Shown: positions 27,146 to 35,573, numbered from the stretch's first letter. The stretch is 64,000 nt of DNA from an uncultured Candidatus Saccharibacteria bacterium (GCA_938043965.1 CALIQQ010000004.1:71800-135799), one strand, 5' to 3'. Program-made: numbers and translations. Notes: generated from the sequence alone by a model not told the origin.

Positions 27146-28500
27146 TATGCCGTTCCTTCTAATTCCATCCGAATTAGATTATTCATTTCCATTGCATATT
27201 CAATCGGCAGTTCCTTCGAAATCTCCGCCGTAAATCCGCGCACAATCATTGCCTTCGCCGCCTCTTCAGACAGCCCTCTACTCTCCAAATAATGAATTGC
27301 TTCTTCCGAAATACGCCCCACCGAAGCTTCATGCGCTGCTTCTGCCTCCATACAAGCCACCTTCACTATCGGAATTGACTCCGCCCTAGCTCCCTCGTTC
27401 AAGATTAAACTCTTACAGTCAATAAAAGCCTTCGCTCCTCGCGCTTCTGGTAAAATTTTTGCCAACGTACGCGTCACCGACACACCGTCCGCCTTACTTA
27501 AACTTTTTGTATTGATAATCGAACAAGTTTCCGGCGCTGCGTGAACAACTTTTGCCCCATTATCAATCACCTGTCCCTCCCCGGCAAAAGCCACCCCGGT
27601 ATACTCACACTTAGCACCTCTCCCCCTTAAAATCGTCATCGGATATAACATCGTCACCTTTGAACCAAAACTCCCGGTTACCCATTCAATCGACCCCTCT
27701 TCCTCAACAATGGCTCTTTTTGTATTCAAATTGAACATATTTTTTGACCAGCTCTCCACTGTCGAAAACTTCATTTTCGCTCGTTCGTATACAAAAATTT
27801 CTACACTACCCGCATGTAAATTTGCCACGTTATATTTTGGCGCCGAGCACCCCTCAATAAAATGCAACGATGCTCCCCTATCTACTACAATTAGCGTGTG
27901 CTCGAATTGTCCAGCATGAGGTGCATTCAAGCGGTAATAGCTCTGCAAAGGAATTTCCACTTCGACCCCTTTTGGCACAAAGATAAATGATCCACCTGAA
28001 AATACTGCCGCATGTAGTGCCGCAAATTTATGGTCATTTTCCGGTATCGCCTTCATAAAATGCTTCTTCACCAGCTCAGCCACCTTCATTTTTTCGCCCA
28101 AAAATTCAATTTCAGTCTGCGCTATAAAAGCTTCTTCAATTGGTAAATAAATTACCCCCTGCTTTTCCATTTGTTTCTTCAAATTGTGATAAATCACCTC
28201 AGAATCATACTGTGCCCCCACTCCAGCCAACCCCTCTTTTTCTGCCTCCGGAATACCTAATTTCTCAAAAGTCTCTCGAATTTCCTTCGGCACTTCATCC
28301 CAGCTCGAAACCATCTCTCTCACCGGCCTAACATAAGTTTCAATTTCTGACAACATCAACCCAGTTAAATCTGGCGACCAAACCGGCATCTTTAACTCGT
28401 CCCAATACTTCAATCCGAGCAATCTTTTTTCCAGCACCCATTTTGGCTCTTTTTTGCGTTTAGAGAGCTCCAGTACCAGCTCCTTACTTAAACCCTTCAT
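27145..28500 (-). CDS. sufB: Fe-S scaffold protein SufB
   Basis: This 451-residue scaffold has the SufB beta-helix signature: LHFIEGCSAPKYNVANLHAG, WVTGSFGSKVTMLYP and the C-terminal EAAHEASVGRISEEAIHYL. FIDCKSLILNE corresponds to the cysteine implicated in cluster assembly in E. coli SufB, and the HEA segment to the Glu ligand. It is the only SufB/SufD-family gene in the cluster. It overlaps sufC by ATGA and sufS by TAATG. Confidence 0.96.
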   Translation of the reverse strand: MKGLSKELVLELSKRKKEPKWVLEKRLLGLKYWDELKMPVWSPDLTGLMLSEIETYVRPVREMVSSWDEVPKEIRETFEKLGIPEAEKEGLAGVGAQYDSEVIYHNLKKQMEKQGVIYLPIEEAFIAQTEIEFLGEKMKVAELVKKHFMKAIPENDHKFAALHAAVFSGGSFIFVPKGVEVEIPLQSYYRLNAPHAGQFEHTLIVVDRGASLHFIEGCSAPKYNVANLHAGSVEIFVYERAKMKFSTVESWSKNMFNLNTKRAIVEEEGSIEWVTGSFGSKVTMLYPMTILRGRGAKCEYTGVAFAGEGQVIDNGAKVVHAAPETCSIINTKSLSKADGVSVTRTLAKILPEARGAKAFIDCKSLILNEGARAESIPIVKVACMEAEAAHEASVGRISEEAIHYLESRGLSEEAAKAMIVRGFTAEISKELPIEYAMEMNNLIRMELEGTA

Positions 28501-29261
28501 TTTCCCTCCTCGGCCGAAATCTCGTCAAATATCGCCTTATAGCCCCTCTTCTCAATCGTTTTAGCGAGCTTCTCATCTCCTACCCGATAAACAGAGCCCT
28601 TGTCAATCAATACCGTCTTAGACGGCCTTAAGTGGCTCAAAATCCGCATATTATGCGTAATAATTAGATAAGTGCAACCACTCTCCTTTTGATATGCCGC
28701 CAAAATCTCTGACACTTTTTCTGCCGCGTCCACATCTAGCCCCGAATCAATCTCATCCAAAATCACTAATTCCGGCTCTAACACCAACATCTGCATAATT
28801 TCGTTTTTCTTTTTTTCACCCCCAGAAAACCCTACATTTAATTCCCGCTCCGAAAACCAAATGTTCTGCCCTAACTTCTGCGCCGCTTTATTGATTTTCT
28901 CTCTCACCTCGTCTAACGCCAAGTGAGCTCCATCTTTTTCCTCCAGCGCCGTCCTCAACATCTCTGTTGTCGACACCCCAGGCACTTCTACTGGGTTTTG
29001 AAAGCTCACAAAAATCCCCTTTTTTGCACGCTCGTTGATTTTCATCCCTGTTATCTCTTGACCCTTAAACTGCACACTACCTGATACCTTAAATTTTGGG
29101 TCACCCCAAATAGTCGCCGCCACCGTCGATTTTCCCGCACCATTCTGCCCCAGTAGCACCACGGTCTCACCTTTATTGATCGAAAAGTTAATCCCCCTTA
29201 AAATCTCTTGCTCATTCACGGCCGCTTTCAAATCAGAAACTGTCAATATCGCTTTTGTCAA
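28497..29261 (-). CDS. sufC: Fe-S assembly ATPase SufC
   Basis: This 254-residue ABC-type ATPase drives SufB conformational change. Walker A is LLGQNGAGKST, the Q-loop FVSFQNPVEVPG, the signature VGFSGGEKKKNEI, Walker B ELVILDEIDSGLDVD and the switch His ITHNM. The start is TTG (29259-29261), supported by GGAGG five bases away and no alternative ATG. The leader carries TAAAATAGGGGAAA at 29271-29285. It heads the operon sufC-sufB-sufS-sufU. Confidence 0.96.
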   Translation of the reverse strand: MTKAILTVSDLKAAVNEQEILRGINFSINKGETVVLLGQNGAGKSTVAATIWGDPKFKVSGSVQFKGQEITGMKINERAKKGIFVSFQNPVEVPGVSTTEMLRTALEEKDGAHLALDEVREKINKAAQKLGQNIWFSERELNVGFSGGEKKKNEIMQMLVLEPELVILDEIDSGLDVDAAEKVSEILAAYQKESGCTYLIITHNMRILSHLRPSKTVLIDKGSVYRVGDEKLAKTIEKRGYKAIFDEISAEEGK

Positions 29262-29324
29262 AGCACCTCCTTTTCCCCTATTTTAGCATTTTTGGCCCTA
29301 AAAATAAAACATAAGCCAATAAAA

Positions 29325-29347
29325 AACCTTGGGATATACCCAAGGTT
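29325..29347 (-). terminator. Terminator of the HD-like gene
   Basis: AACCTTGGG and CCCAAGGTT form a perfect 9-bp stem with loop ATATA, followed by six T residues on the minus strand. It separates the HD-like gene from sufC. Confidence 0.9.
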
Positions 29348-29353
29348 CTCTAG

Positions 29354-30289
29354 CTACTTCTTTGCTGCCGTCACTGCTTTTATTATTTCCTCAACATCAT
29401 ACCGCTCCTGGTTCACATAGAACCTAAAATCGCTTATGTTGAAAAAATCTTTCAGCACTTTTGCTGTCAGCGAAAGTCTTTTTGGAAAAGCTTTAAACGC
29501 AGCCATTGGCTCAAACTTGTCCGTCGATTCATTCGTTAAATACCTTAAAACCGCAAATTCCGGACATTTACGTGAGCCAAAGAATTCTAAAGATACTTCC
29601 TTGATTTTTAGAAATTCCGATTCACCGAACACCGGCGTCCTTAAGACTCTCTCGCCAACAGCATCCATCTGATTCGCTAAGGCTAAAACCGCCGTCACCG
29701 GACTTTCAATCCTTAATCCAGTTAACTGATTTGATATTGCCGAGCAAATCACCTCTACGTCTTCCTCGCCAATATCTACCTTGCCGCTTTCAGAGAGATA
29801 TTTCCTTGCAATTTCCACGGAATGCACCACGTACGATTTTGGCGCCTCATCTAGGCCCGTATTATGCATTAGCGCCGCAATCTCAAACAGTTTTTTCTGT
29901 TTCTCAAAAGAATCTTCCTCGCAAAATCCGAACCTTAAACATTCTTCAAAAAGTTTTAATCCCATTTTAATCACTCTCCGAAGATGCTTAAATCCATTGT
30001 CCGTATTGAAGTGACGGTCCGGGTCGCCATTTTTCTGTTTTTTCTCAACCTGAAAAACGCATTTTGCCGGAATTCTCGTCATCGGTAAGTTATGCATAAT
30101 TTCAAGCACTTTGTCCAAACGTTCCAAAACAAATGGACAATTATCCGGTATCTGCTCTTCCTCACGAATCACAACCTTGACCCTTGCCTCTCTAAGGCAT
30201 TTCATTTTGCCAGTTTTTTCGTCCTTCTTAAAGAAAGGACAGTCTTTACAGTTCTCAATCGTTAAATTGATTTTAGCCACATTCTTCAT
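29354..30289 (-). CDS. HD-like domain protein with N-terminal cysteine cluster
   Basis: The 311-residue protein starts with a small cysteine-rich module (ENCKDCPFF, KMKCLREA, DNCPFVLE), probably a zinc knuckle. A helical domain with GFKHLRRVIKMG and IAALMHNTGLDEAPKS follows, which looks like an HD phosphohydrolase in which the HD pair reads HN. VICSAISNQLTG continues the helical core. If the metal site is broken it may bind nucleotides or RNA and not hydrolyse them. I chose ATG 30289 because AGGAGG lies seven bases before it; the frame runs 23 codons further up. Two copies of TAGCACAG lie just upstream, one touching the ribosome-binding site. Confidence 0.75.
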   Translation of the reverse strand: MKNVAKINLTIENCKDCPFFKKDEKTGKMKCLREARVKVVIREEEQIPDNCPFVLERLDKVLEIMHNLPMTRIPAKCVFQVEKKQKNGDPDRHFNTDNGFKHLRRVIKMGLKLFEECLRFGFCEEDSFEKQKKLFEIAALMHNTGLDEAPKSYVVHSVEIARKYLSESGKVDIGEEDVEVICSAISNQLTGLRIESPVTAVLALANQMDAVGERVLRTPVFGESEFLKIKEVSLEFFGSRKCPEFAVLRYLTNESTDKFEPMAAFKAFPKRLSLTAKVLKDFFNISDFRFYVNQERYDVEEIIKAVTAAKK

Positions 30290-30423
30290 TTTTCCACCTC
30301 CTGTGCTAAAACTGCGAAATCTCTGTGCTAGAGTGTTAATGTGCGACCTGACTATCAAAAGCCAACTGCTTATATTTTAACATTTTTTCTATTTTTGTCA
30401 ATTTAACATAATAGTCCACAATC

Positions 30424-30474
30424 TTTACAACAAAACATTGCACAAAAATAAGGTAGCTCTTAGATTTATTTCTA
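30424..30474 (+). repeat. Left terminal inverted repeat of the cassette
   Basis: The segment contains CAACAAAA, TTGCA and the longest exact block AAAAATAAGGTAGCTCTTA. Its reverse complement recurs at 33176-33227 with five substitutions and one indel. Confidence 0.9.
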
Positions 30475-30589
30475 GGAACTAACTATAAATAAGAAAGGAC
30501 TATCTTATGGCATATTAGTTATGTTTATGCTATATTTAATACAAATGAATCTCACAATAACTATCTTAAGATAAATAGGAGCGTCCATC

Positions 30590-33058
30590 ATGCCAAACCC
30601 GAACCAAATTAGCCCTAATACTAATCCTCACCCGCTAGACTCCATAGAACAAGAACATTCTGCAGAAAATCCAGAACCACATTCAAATATTCCAGAGCAA
30701 TATAACATTCCAGAACAATATAATAATGAAGAATTAATACCAGATGAGACTAGAATCCAAAATGAATTAGGCGCAAAAGTTCTCTCACTTGTTAATTTTG
30801 AGTCTAAGCATAAAGATATTGTTGAATCTTCCTTCGATAAAGCTAGAAATAATCATGATAAACTTCCAGGTAAAAATAATGAGCGTAGAAACTATGCTTA
30901 TCTCTCTCGTCTTAACTCTCTAATTGAAAAACATGGTGATAATCTAGAACAAAGACTCTGGCAAACTTCCGCTTCTAAAGTCATCATTAAACCAGAAGAC
31001 ATCACCGATAAATACTGGAAACAACAAGAACAAATCTTACGCAATGAAGGTCAAGGTAGGACCTTAAGCAATTATGAAAAGGACTATCTCACTAATGAAA
31101 TCATCGCAGAACAAGAAAGAACCATCGCTCCTTGGGTAAACTATCTCAGTGATAAAGATTGTCCTTATCCTACTTGGTTCAAAGTCTACGCTTTCGATGG
31201 TCTCTCTAGAATGGGACTCTATAACGATAACACTAAAGAATTTGAGAAACGTGATAAACATACTGTTGGTGGATTTCCAAATCTTAACCCTGAAGTCTTA
31301 GCTAAAGTCTATAGCCATATTAATGATTTCTTCAGCCAAGACTCTTCTGCTTGGTTCGAAAAACATCCTGAAGATGAAAAACTAAGTGTTCTTGTTAAAT
31401 CTGGTAACTTCAATAAACTCTATTCCAAAGAACTCTTAGACGCTAAAACAATCATGAAGACACCAGAACGTACTGAAGATATCCAAGGTGACTGGTTCGA
31501 ATATAAGCTAGGTGATGAAGAACAAATCTCTAGACTTGCTGAAGGTACTCGTTGGTGTATTGCTGATCCGCATACTGCCAATAACTACCTTAGCTGGGGC
31601 GCTTACGATAGCAATGGTGCTGAAGATGACGACGACTATGATTACGACGAATACGAAGATAATAACCATAATGATAACAAAGCTCGATTCTTCATCTTCC
31701 GTCTCAAAACCGATCAATCTAAAGATGGCTATGCCGATAATGGTTCTGCTTCAATAAGACTAAGTCCAGATGGTAATGTAGCTGAAGTCTCAGGATTAAA
31801 TGATGGACAAGCCATTGAAGATGCTTTAGTTCCTATTGTCCAGGAAAAAGTCCTCTCTCTCCCAGGTGGCGAAAAATATAATCAGAGTTTTAAAGACAAA
31901 CAAGAACTCATTCGTCTAGATAAGAAAATGCAAGAAAACCAAGATCTTACTGAAGAAGAACTTGAGTTTATTTATGAGATAAATCGCAATATTGTTACTC
32001 TGGATACGTACAATGGAAGTGATCCAAGACTTAAGGAATTAAAAAATAAATATAATATCCAATATATTTTAGATCATGATATTGAGATAGATCTTAATAA
32101 GTTAACTAAAAAAATAAAATCTTCTGATATTGCCGATAACCTAGACACCCTCATCAATCATGGCGTAGGTATTGATATTCTAGTTAAAAATATGGATCCT
32201 TCTGATATTTCTAGAAACATAGACACCCTCATCAGCCATGGTGCAAATATAGATGTAAATGAGTTAGCTATAAAAATGTGTACTCCTGATATCCCCGATA
32301 ACCTAGACACCCTCATCAGCCATGGTGTAGATGCTAATATCTTGGCTGAAGTAATGGGTCGTTCTGATATTGCCGATAACCTAGACACCCTCATCAATCA
32401 TGGCGCAGATGCTAATATCTTAGCTGAAAGAATGAGTTCTAGTAATATTGCTAAAAACCTGGACACTCTTATCAGCCATGGTGCAGATATAGATGTAAAT
32501 GAGTTAGTTAAAAAAATAAATTCTTCTGATATTGCCAAGAACCTGGACATTCTTATTAACCATGGCATAGATACTAATATTCTAGTCAAAAGAATGGATT
32601 CTTCTGATATTGCCAAGAACCTGGACACCCTCATCAGCCATGGTGTAAATGCTATTATTCTAGTTAACAGAATGAATTCTTATGATATTCCTAGAAGCCT
32701 AGACACTCTTATTAACCATGGCATAGATACTAATATTCTAGTTAAAAGAATGGATCCTTTTGATATTGCCAAGAGCCTAGACACCCTTATCAACCATGGC
32801 GCAGATATTAATATTCTAGCTAAAAGGATACATTCTTATGGTATTGTCGATAACCTAGACACCCTCATCAACCATGGCGCAGATATAGACGTAAATGAAT
32901 TAGTTAAAAATATGTATTCTTCTGATATTGCCGATAACCTAGACACCCTTATCAACCATGGCGCAGATATCAATACTATCGTTAGCGAAATGTCACCCAG
33001 TGATATAGCAAAGAATCGCGAAAAGCTTCTCGCTTATGGTGCGAATTTAACCAATTAA
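30590..33058 (+). CDS. 822-aa protein with twelve 26-28-residue helical repeats, in an inverted-repeat cassette
   Basis: The N-terminal ~60 residues are disordered (Pro, Asn, Glu rich). Residues ~60-450 form an unrecognised region. It contains LAEGTRWCIADPHTANNYL, a WC motif also seen in PcfJ-type and phage-like proteins, followed by an Asp/Asn-rich loop and FFIFRL. From ~500 to the end, twelve repeats run in tandem, each like LVKRMDSSDIAKNLDTLINH-GADINI; three carry a two-residue insertion (DVNE). The repeat ends resemble ankyrin (LI.HGAD.N), but the period is 26, not 33. There is no signal peptide or membrane segment. AGGAG precedes the ATG by eight bases. Function is unknown; a protein-binding scaffold is plausible. 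Confidence 0.85.
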   Translation: MPNPNQISPNTNPHPLDSIEQEHSAENPEPHSNIPEQYNIPEQYNNEELIPDETRIQNELGAKVLSLVNFESKHKDIVESSFDKARNNHDKLPGKNNERRNYAYLSRLNSLIEKHGDNLEQRLWQTSASKVIIKPEDITDKYWKQQEQILRNEGQGRTLSNYEKDYLTNEIIAEQERTIAPWVNYLSDKDCPYPTWFKVYAFDGLSRMGLYNDNTKEFEKRDKHTVGGFPNLNPEVLAKVYSHINDFFSQDSSAWFEKHPEDEKLSVLVKSGNFNKLYSKELLDAKTIMKTPERTEDIQGDWFEYKLGDEEQISRLAEGTRWCIADPHTANNYLSWGAYDSNGAEDDDDYDYDEYEDNNHNDNKARFFIFRLKTDQSKDGYADNGSASIRLSPDGNVAEVSGLNDGQAIEDALVPIVQEKVLSLPGGEKYNQSFKDKQELIRLDKKMQENQDLTEEELEFIYEINRNIVTLDTYNGSDPRLKELKNKYNIQYILDHDIEIDLNKLTKKIKSSDIADNLDTLINHGVGIDILVKNMDPSDISRNIDTLISHGANIDVNELAIKMCTPDIPDNLDTLISHGVDANILAEVMGRSDIADNLDTLINHGADANILAERMSSSNIAKNLDTLISHGADIDVNELVKKINSSDIAKNLDILINHGIDTNILVKRMDSSDIAKNLDTLISHGVNAIILVNRMNSYDIPRSLDTLINHGIDTNILVKRMDPFDIAKSLDTLINHGADINILAKRIHSYGIVDNLDTLINHGADIDVNELVKNMYSSDIADNLDTLINHGADINTIVSEMSPSDIAKNREKLLAYGANLTN
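32100..33040 (+). repeat. 78/84-bp tandem DNA repeats in the 822-aa gene
   Basis: Twelve units share near-identical blocks such as CTAGACACCCTCATCA and CCATGGCGCAGAT. Most units are 78 bp; three are 84 bp. High identity at silent positions points to recent expansion. Confidence 0.9.
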
Positions 33059-33175
33059 TTTAAATATAAACATCTTCGTAAAACGATAAAAATATTGATG
33101 ATGAAATAGCTCTTAAGGCTATGGTCACTCAAAAGTTGCAGATCTGTTATATGTAATTTTTTCTCCAAAAATCGA

Positions 33176-33227
33176 TAGAAATAAGTTTTAAGAGCTACCT
33201 TATTTTTATGCAAGATTTTGTTGCAAA
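33176..33227 (-). repeat. Right terminal inverted repeat of the cassette
   Basis: This is the inverted partner of 30424-30474. It lies 118 bases after the stop of the 822-aa gene; the bases between hold no ORF, only a further TAGCTCTTA motif at about 33106 that also occurs in the repeat. Confidence 0.9.
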
Positions 33228-33290
33228 GGTGCTGGGCTTTATACTTTTAATCCACTCCTCTCCTCTACTTTTTCGTGTTACAATAATATC

Positions 33291-34115
33291 ATGTATATCG
33301 CAATCGATATTGGAGGTACAAAAACTTTACTCGCCCTTTTTTCTGAGCGCGGCCGCCTCTTAAAACGTCTAAAGATGCAGTCTCATCCGTCTCAGATCCA
33401 GTGGCTTGCCAACCTGTCCCGTCAGCTCCCCCGCATTCTCCCCCTCCGCCGCCGCCTCGTTCGCGCTGCCACCATCTCTTATCCAGGTACTCTAGAAAAT
33501 CATCACCCAAAATCCGCCCCTAATCTGCCCGATTGGAACGGCACTGAAATTGAAACTGCCCTGCGCGTGCTTTTTGAACTCAATCGCATCAACTGCCCCA
33601 TTTACTACAAAAATGACGCTGACCTTGGCGCGTTTTTCGAATGCCACTCTTATCCTGGCAAAACCTTATATCTCACTTTTGGCACCGGCATTGGTGGCAG
33701 TCTCTTAAAAAACGGTAAGCTCACCTCCGCTTCTGCCACTTTTGAGCCAGGACACATTCTAAAAACCTACAAAAAGCGTCGTCTTGAGTGGGAAAAAATC
33801 GCCTCCAGCAAAGCCATTCGCCTCGCTAATCAAGGCAGCGATGTTGTCAAATTATCTAGCAAATCCGCTCTTGACGACGTCGCCTGTCGCATCGAAGTTG
33901 GCCTTACCGACCTCATCAAAGAACATCAGCCAGATCAGGTCGTACTTTCTGGACCTATTGCAACTATTCTCCCATCTTTTCATCTCACTTTAACCCAACT
34001 TCTCCGCGCCTCACTTGGTCCAAAATTCGAAGTGCCACCAATTTATGCCGCCAAACATCCTCAGGAATCGGTCATTTACGGAGCTTACCTCTATGGCAAG
34101 TCCAAGCAATCTTAA
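33291..34115 (+). CDS. ROK-family sugar kinase or regulator-like protein
   Basis: The 274-residue protein has the ROK/glucokinase ATPase fold. IAIDIGGTKTLLAL is phosphate-1, YKNDADLGAF contains the catalytic Asp, TFGTGIGGSLLKNG is phosphate-2 and FEPGHI the sugar-binding Glu/His. The zinc-binding CXCGXXGC that normally follows in ROK proteins is absent (KTYKKRRLEWEKI instead). There is no N-terminal helix-turn-helix, so a kinase role is favoured; substrate unknown. ATG 33291 follows TACAAT (33279-33284) by six bases: a leaderless arrangement. Confidence 0.88.
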   Translation: MYIAIDIGGTKTLLALFSERGRLLKRLKMQSHPSQIQWLANLSRQLPRILPLRRRLVRAATISYPGTLENHHPKSAPNLPDWNGTEIETALRVLFELNRINCPIYYKNDADLGAFFECHSYPGKTLYLTFGTGIGGSLLKNGKLTSASATFEPGHILKTYKKRRLEWEKIASSKAIRLANQGSDVVKLSSKSALDDVACRIEVGLTDLIKEHQPDQVVLSGPIATILPSFHLTLTQLLRASLGPKFEVPPIYAAKHPQESVIYGAYLYGKSKQS

Positions 34116-34635
34116 GTCTACCCCCCTAACTCAAACCAATCTAAAAAACACCGCCCTCTCCGAAACCGCTCAAGCTTTTCTCCTAGCCCTCACCACTGAG
34201 TTTAAAAGTATCACCTGGCGCTTAGGCTCTCGTTTCAAGTATCGCCCCGCCCCTATTTCTGCTCACTCACGCGCCAATACTTCCCCTTCTGGCACCATCT
34301 TTATCGATCAATCTAGCTCCACTCCTATGCCTTACTTTGCCTTACTCACACTACACGAGCTTGGACACGCCCTTTCAAACCATCAATCTTATCGAACCGA
34401 TATCGAGCGCCTCCGCATCGAAGCCGAAGCCTGGCAACGTGCTAAATTTGAGTTATCTCGCCACCAAACGTGGCAACGAGACTTTAACCTCACTTATGAC
34501 GAAGAATTTGCCGAAAATGAACTCGATTCTTACCGCGACTGGCTCCATCAAAAATCTTGCTGCAAAAAATGTGGCCTCACGCGTTTTCAGACCCCAGACA
34601 GCCGTTACCACTGTCCTAACTGCGACCTACTCTAA
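34093..34635 (+). CDS. HELGH zinc metalloprotease-like protein with C-terminal zinc ribbon
   Basis: The ~180-residue protein contains LLTLHELGHALSNH, a gluzincin HExxH motif, and a downstream ERLRIEAEAWQ whose Glu could be the third ligand, as in ImmA/IrrE or SprT-like proteases. The C-terminus has CCKKCGLTRF and YHCPNCDLL, a four-Cys zinc ribbon as in SprT. It is not secreted. I chose ATG 34093, overlapping the ROK gene by 23 bases; the frame is open 26 codons further upstream. It probably forms a two-gene operon with the ROK gene. Confidence 0.78.
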   Translation: MASPSNLKSTPLTQTNLKNTALSETAQAFLLALTTEFKSITWRLGSRFKYRPAPISAHSRANTSPSGTIFIDQSSSTPMPYFALLTLHELGHALSNHQSYRTDIERLRIEAEAWQRAKFELSRHQTWQRDFNLTYDEEFAENELDSYRDWLHQKSCCKKCGLTRFQTPDSRYHCPNCDLL

Positions 34636-34705
34636 AACCGAAGACACTTTAATTCCCCATAGATGCTCTAAAGTCACAGCCCCCCCCTAAAACTAAGAGC
34701 TTACC

Positions 34706-35104
34706 CTAGCGGTTATCACCTTCACCGTGGATCTTATTGCGTTTCCACCTCGACTCCAATTTCTCAATATTCACCTCTGCTACTTCTGCTAACGACACCC
34801 CAAGATATTCCGCAATCATCGCCACATACCATAAAACATCACCTAATTCTTTCGTAATTTCTTCTTTATCCATTCCAGAAATCACGCCACCCTTATCTCG
34901 TATAATTTTCTTAAACTTATCTGCCGCCTCTCCAGCCTCACCCGTTAAGCCCAGCACCTTCTCAATCAAACCCGTCTCATTCGCTAGGATAATTCCATCT
35001 TTTGAGTATTTCATCAGCCCATCTTTATATCCTGAAAAAGTATCGTATTTTAGCGCCGATGTCTGATAATCATCTAGTTTCTGCATCTGTTTCGTCTTCT
35101 TCAT
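34706..35104 (-). CDS. MazG-like nucleotide pyrophosphohydrolase
   Basis: This 132-residue protein has the all-alpha MazG fold signature: GLTGEAGEAADKFKKIIRD carries the ExxE metal ligands and EELGD-like KELGDVLWYVAMIAEYLG the second ExxD pair. Such enzymes hydrolyse (d)NTPs to monophosphates and clean the nucleotide pool. Upstream are GGAGG and the TAAAATAGGGGAAA leader (35117-35130) shared with sufC and the 21173 regulator. Confidence 0.9.
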   Translation of the reverse strand: MKKTKQMQKLDDYQTSALKYDTFSGYKDGLMKYSKDGIILANETGLIEKVLGLTGEAGEAADKFKKIIRDKGGVISGMDKEEITKELGDVLWYVAMIAEYLGVSLAEVAEVNIEKLESRWKRNKIHGEGDNR

Positions 35105-35184
35105 CTCACCTCCGTATTTCCCCTATTTTACCATAAGTTTCTTTGTTCGGAAAATTGTTCGGTCTATTCTTTCCATAAGAGGTA

Positions 35185-35213
35185 TTGACAAACCACAAAC
35201 ACTATGATATAAT
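35185..35213 (+). promoter_or_regulatory. Full-consensus promoter of the KGG gene
   Basis: TTGACA (35185-35190), exactly 17 bases, then TATAAT (35208-35213) with a TG-like extension. It is the only perfect -35/-10 pair I found in the window. The predicted leader is ~90 bases. Confidence 0.9.
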
Positions 35214-35308
35214 CGAGCCATAACCCTTAAAGGTGGGCATTTTTTAATAATCTCCCCTCTAGGCGAGGGTCATTTTAAAATATAATTGGTGGGCAGAAGG
35301 AATTTTAT

Positions 35309-35512
35309 ATGGCAGGAACAAAAGCAGGTGGCCTTAAGGCTGCCGCAACTAATAAAGCCAAATACGGTACTGAATTCTACGCTCGTATCGGTCAAAAAGG
35401 TGGCCGTCTTGGTCATACTGGCGGCTTTGCCGCAAATCCAGCACTCGCTAAATTGGCCGGTGCTAAAGGTGGCCGTCTTTCAAAACGCGGTCCAGCTAAA
35501 AAAGTTGCTTAA
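35309..35512 (+). CDS. KGG-repeat small basic protein
   Basis: The 67-residue protein is Lys/Gly/Ala-rich and carries three GGR or KGG blocks: KAGGLKAAATNKAKYG, IGQKGGRLGHTGGFAANP and GAKGGRLSKRG. This is the pattern of the stress-induced KGG or Con-10-like family, seen as short basic proteins of unknown function. GAAGGA lies six bases before the ATG. The perfect upstream promoter and strong terminator suggest it is among the most highly expressed genes here (inference). Confidence 0.85.
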   Translation: MAGTKAGGLKAAATNKAKYGTEFYARIGQKGGRLGHTGGFAANPALAKLAGAKGGRLSKRGPAKKVA

Positions 35513-35536
35513 TTTTACCTAGAAATTATCACAAAA

Positions 35537-35573
35537 ATACCCCTTAACGTTGAGAGATAAGGGGTATTTTTTA
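35537..35573 (+). terminator. Terminator of the KGG gene
   Basis: AAAATACCCCTTA and TAAGGGGTATTTT form a 13-bp stem around an 11-base loop, followed by T-rich sequence. Confidence 0.93.

Larger units (their letters stand above)
30424..33227. mobile_element. Candidate 2.8-kb cassette bounded by ~51-bp terminal inverted repeats
   Basis: Imperfect inverted repeats at 30424-30474 and 33176-33227 (about 46 of 52 positions match) enclose one gene, the 822-aa repeat protein, and nothing else. No transposase or integrase ORF lies inside and no target-site duplication is visible at the ends. The enclosed gene uses A/T-ending codons more than its neighbours. It may be a non-autonomous element mobilised in trans, or a recombination cassette. 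Confidence 0.6.

Noticed and set aside
30301..30345. CIRCE-like operator upstream of the HD-like gene
   Set aside because: Only one half-site resembles GAGTGCTAA; the other elements are direct repeats, so HrcA control is not supported.
32100..33040. Possible CRISPR or VNTR outside a gene
   Set aside because: The repeats are in frame within the 822-aa gene with 26/28-codon units.
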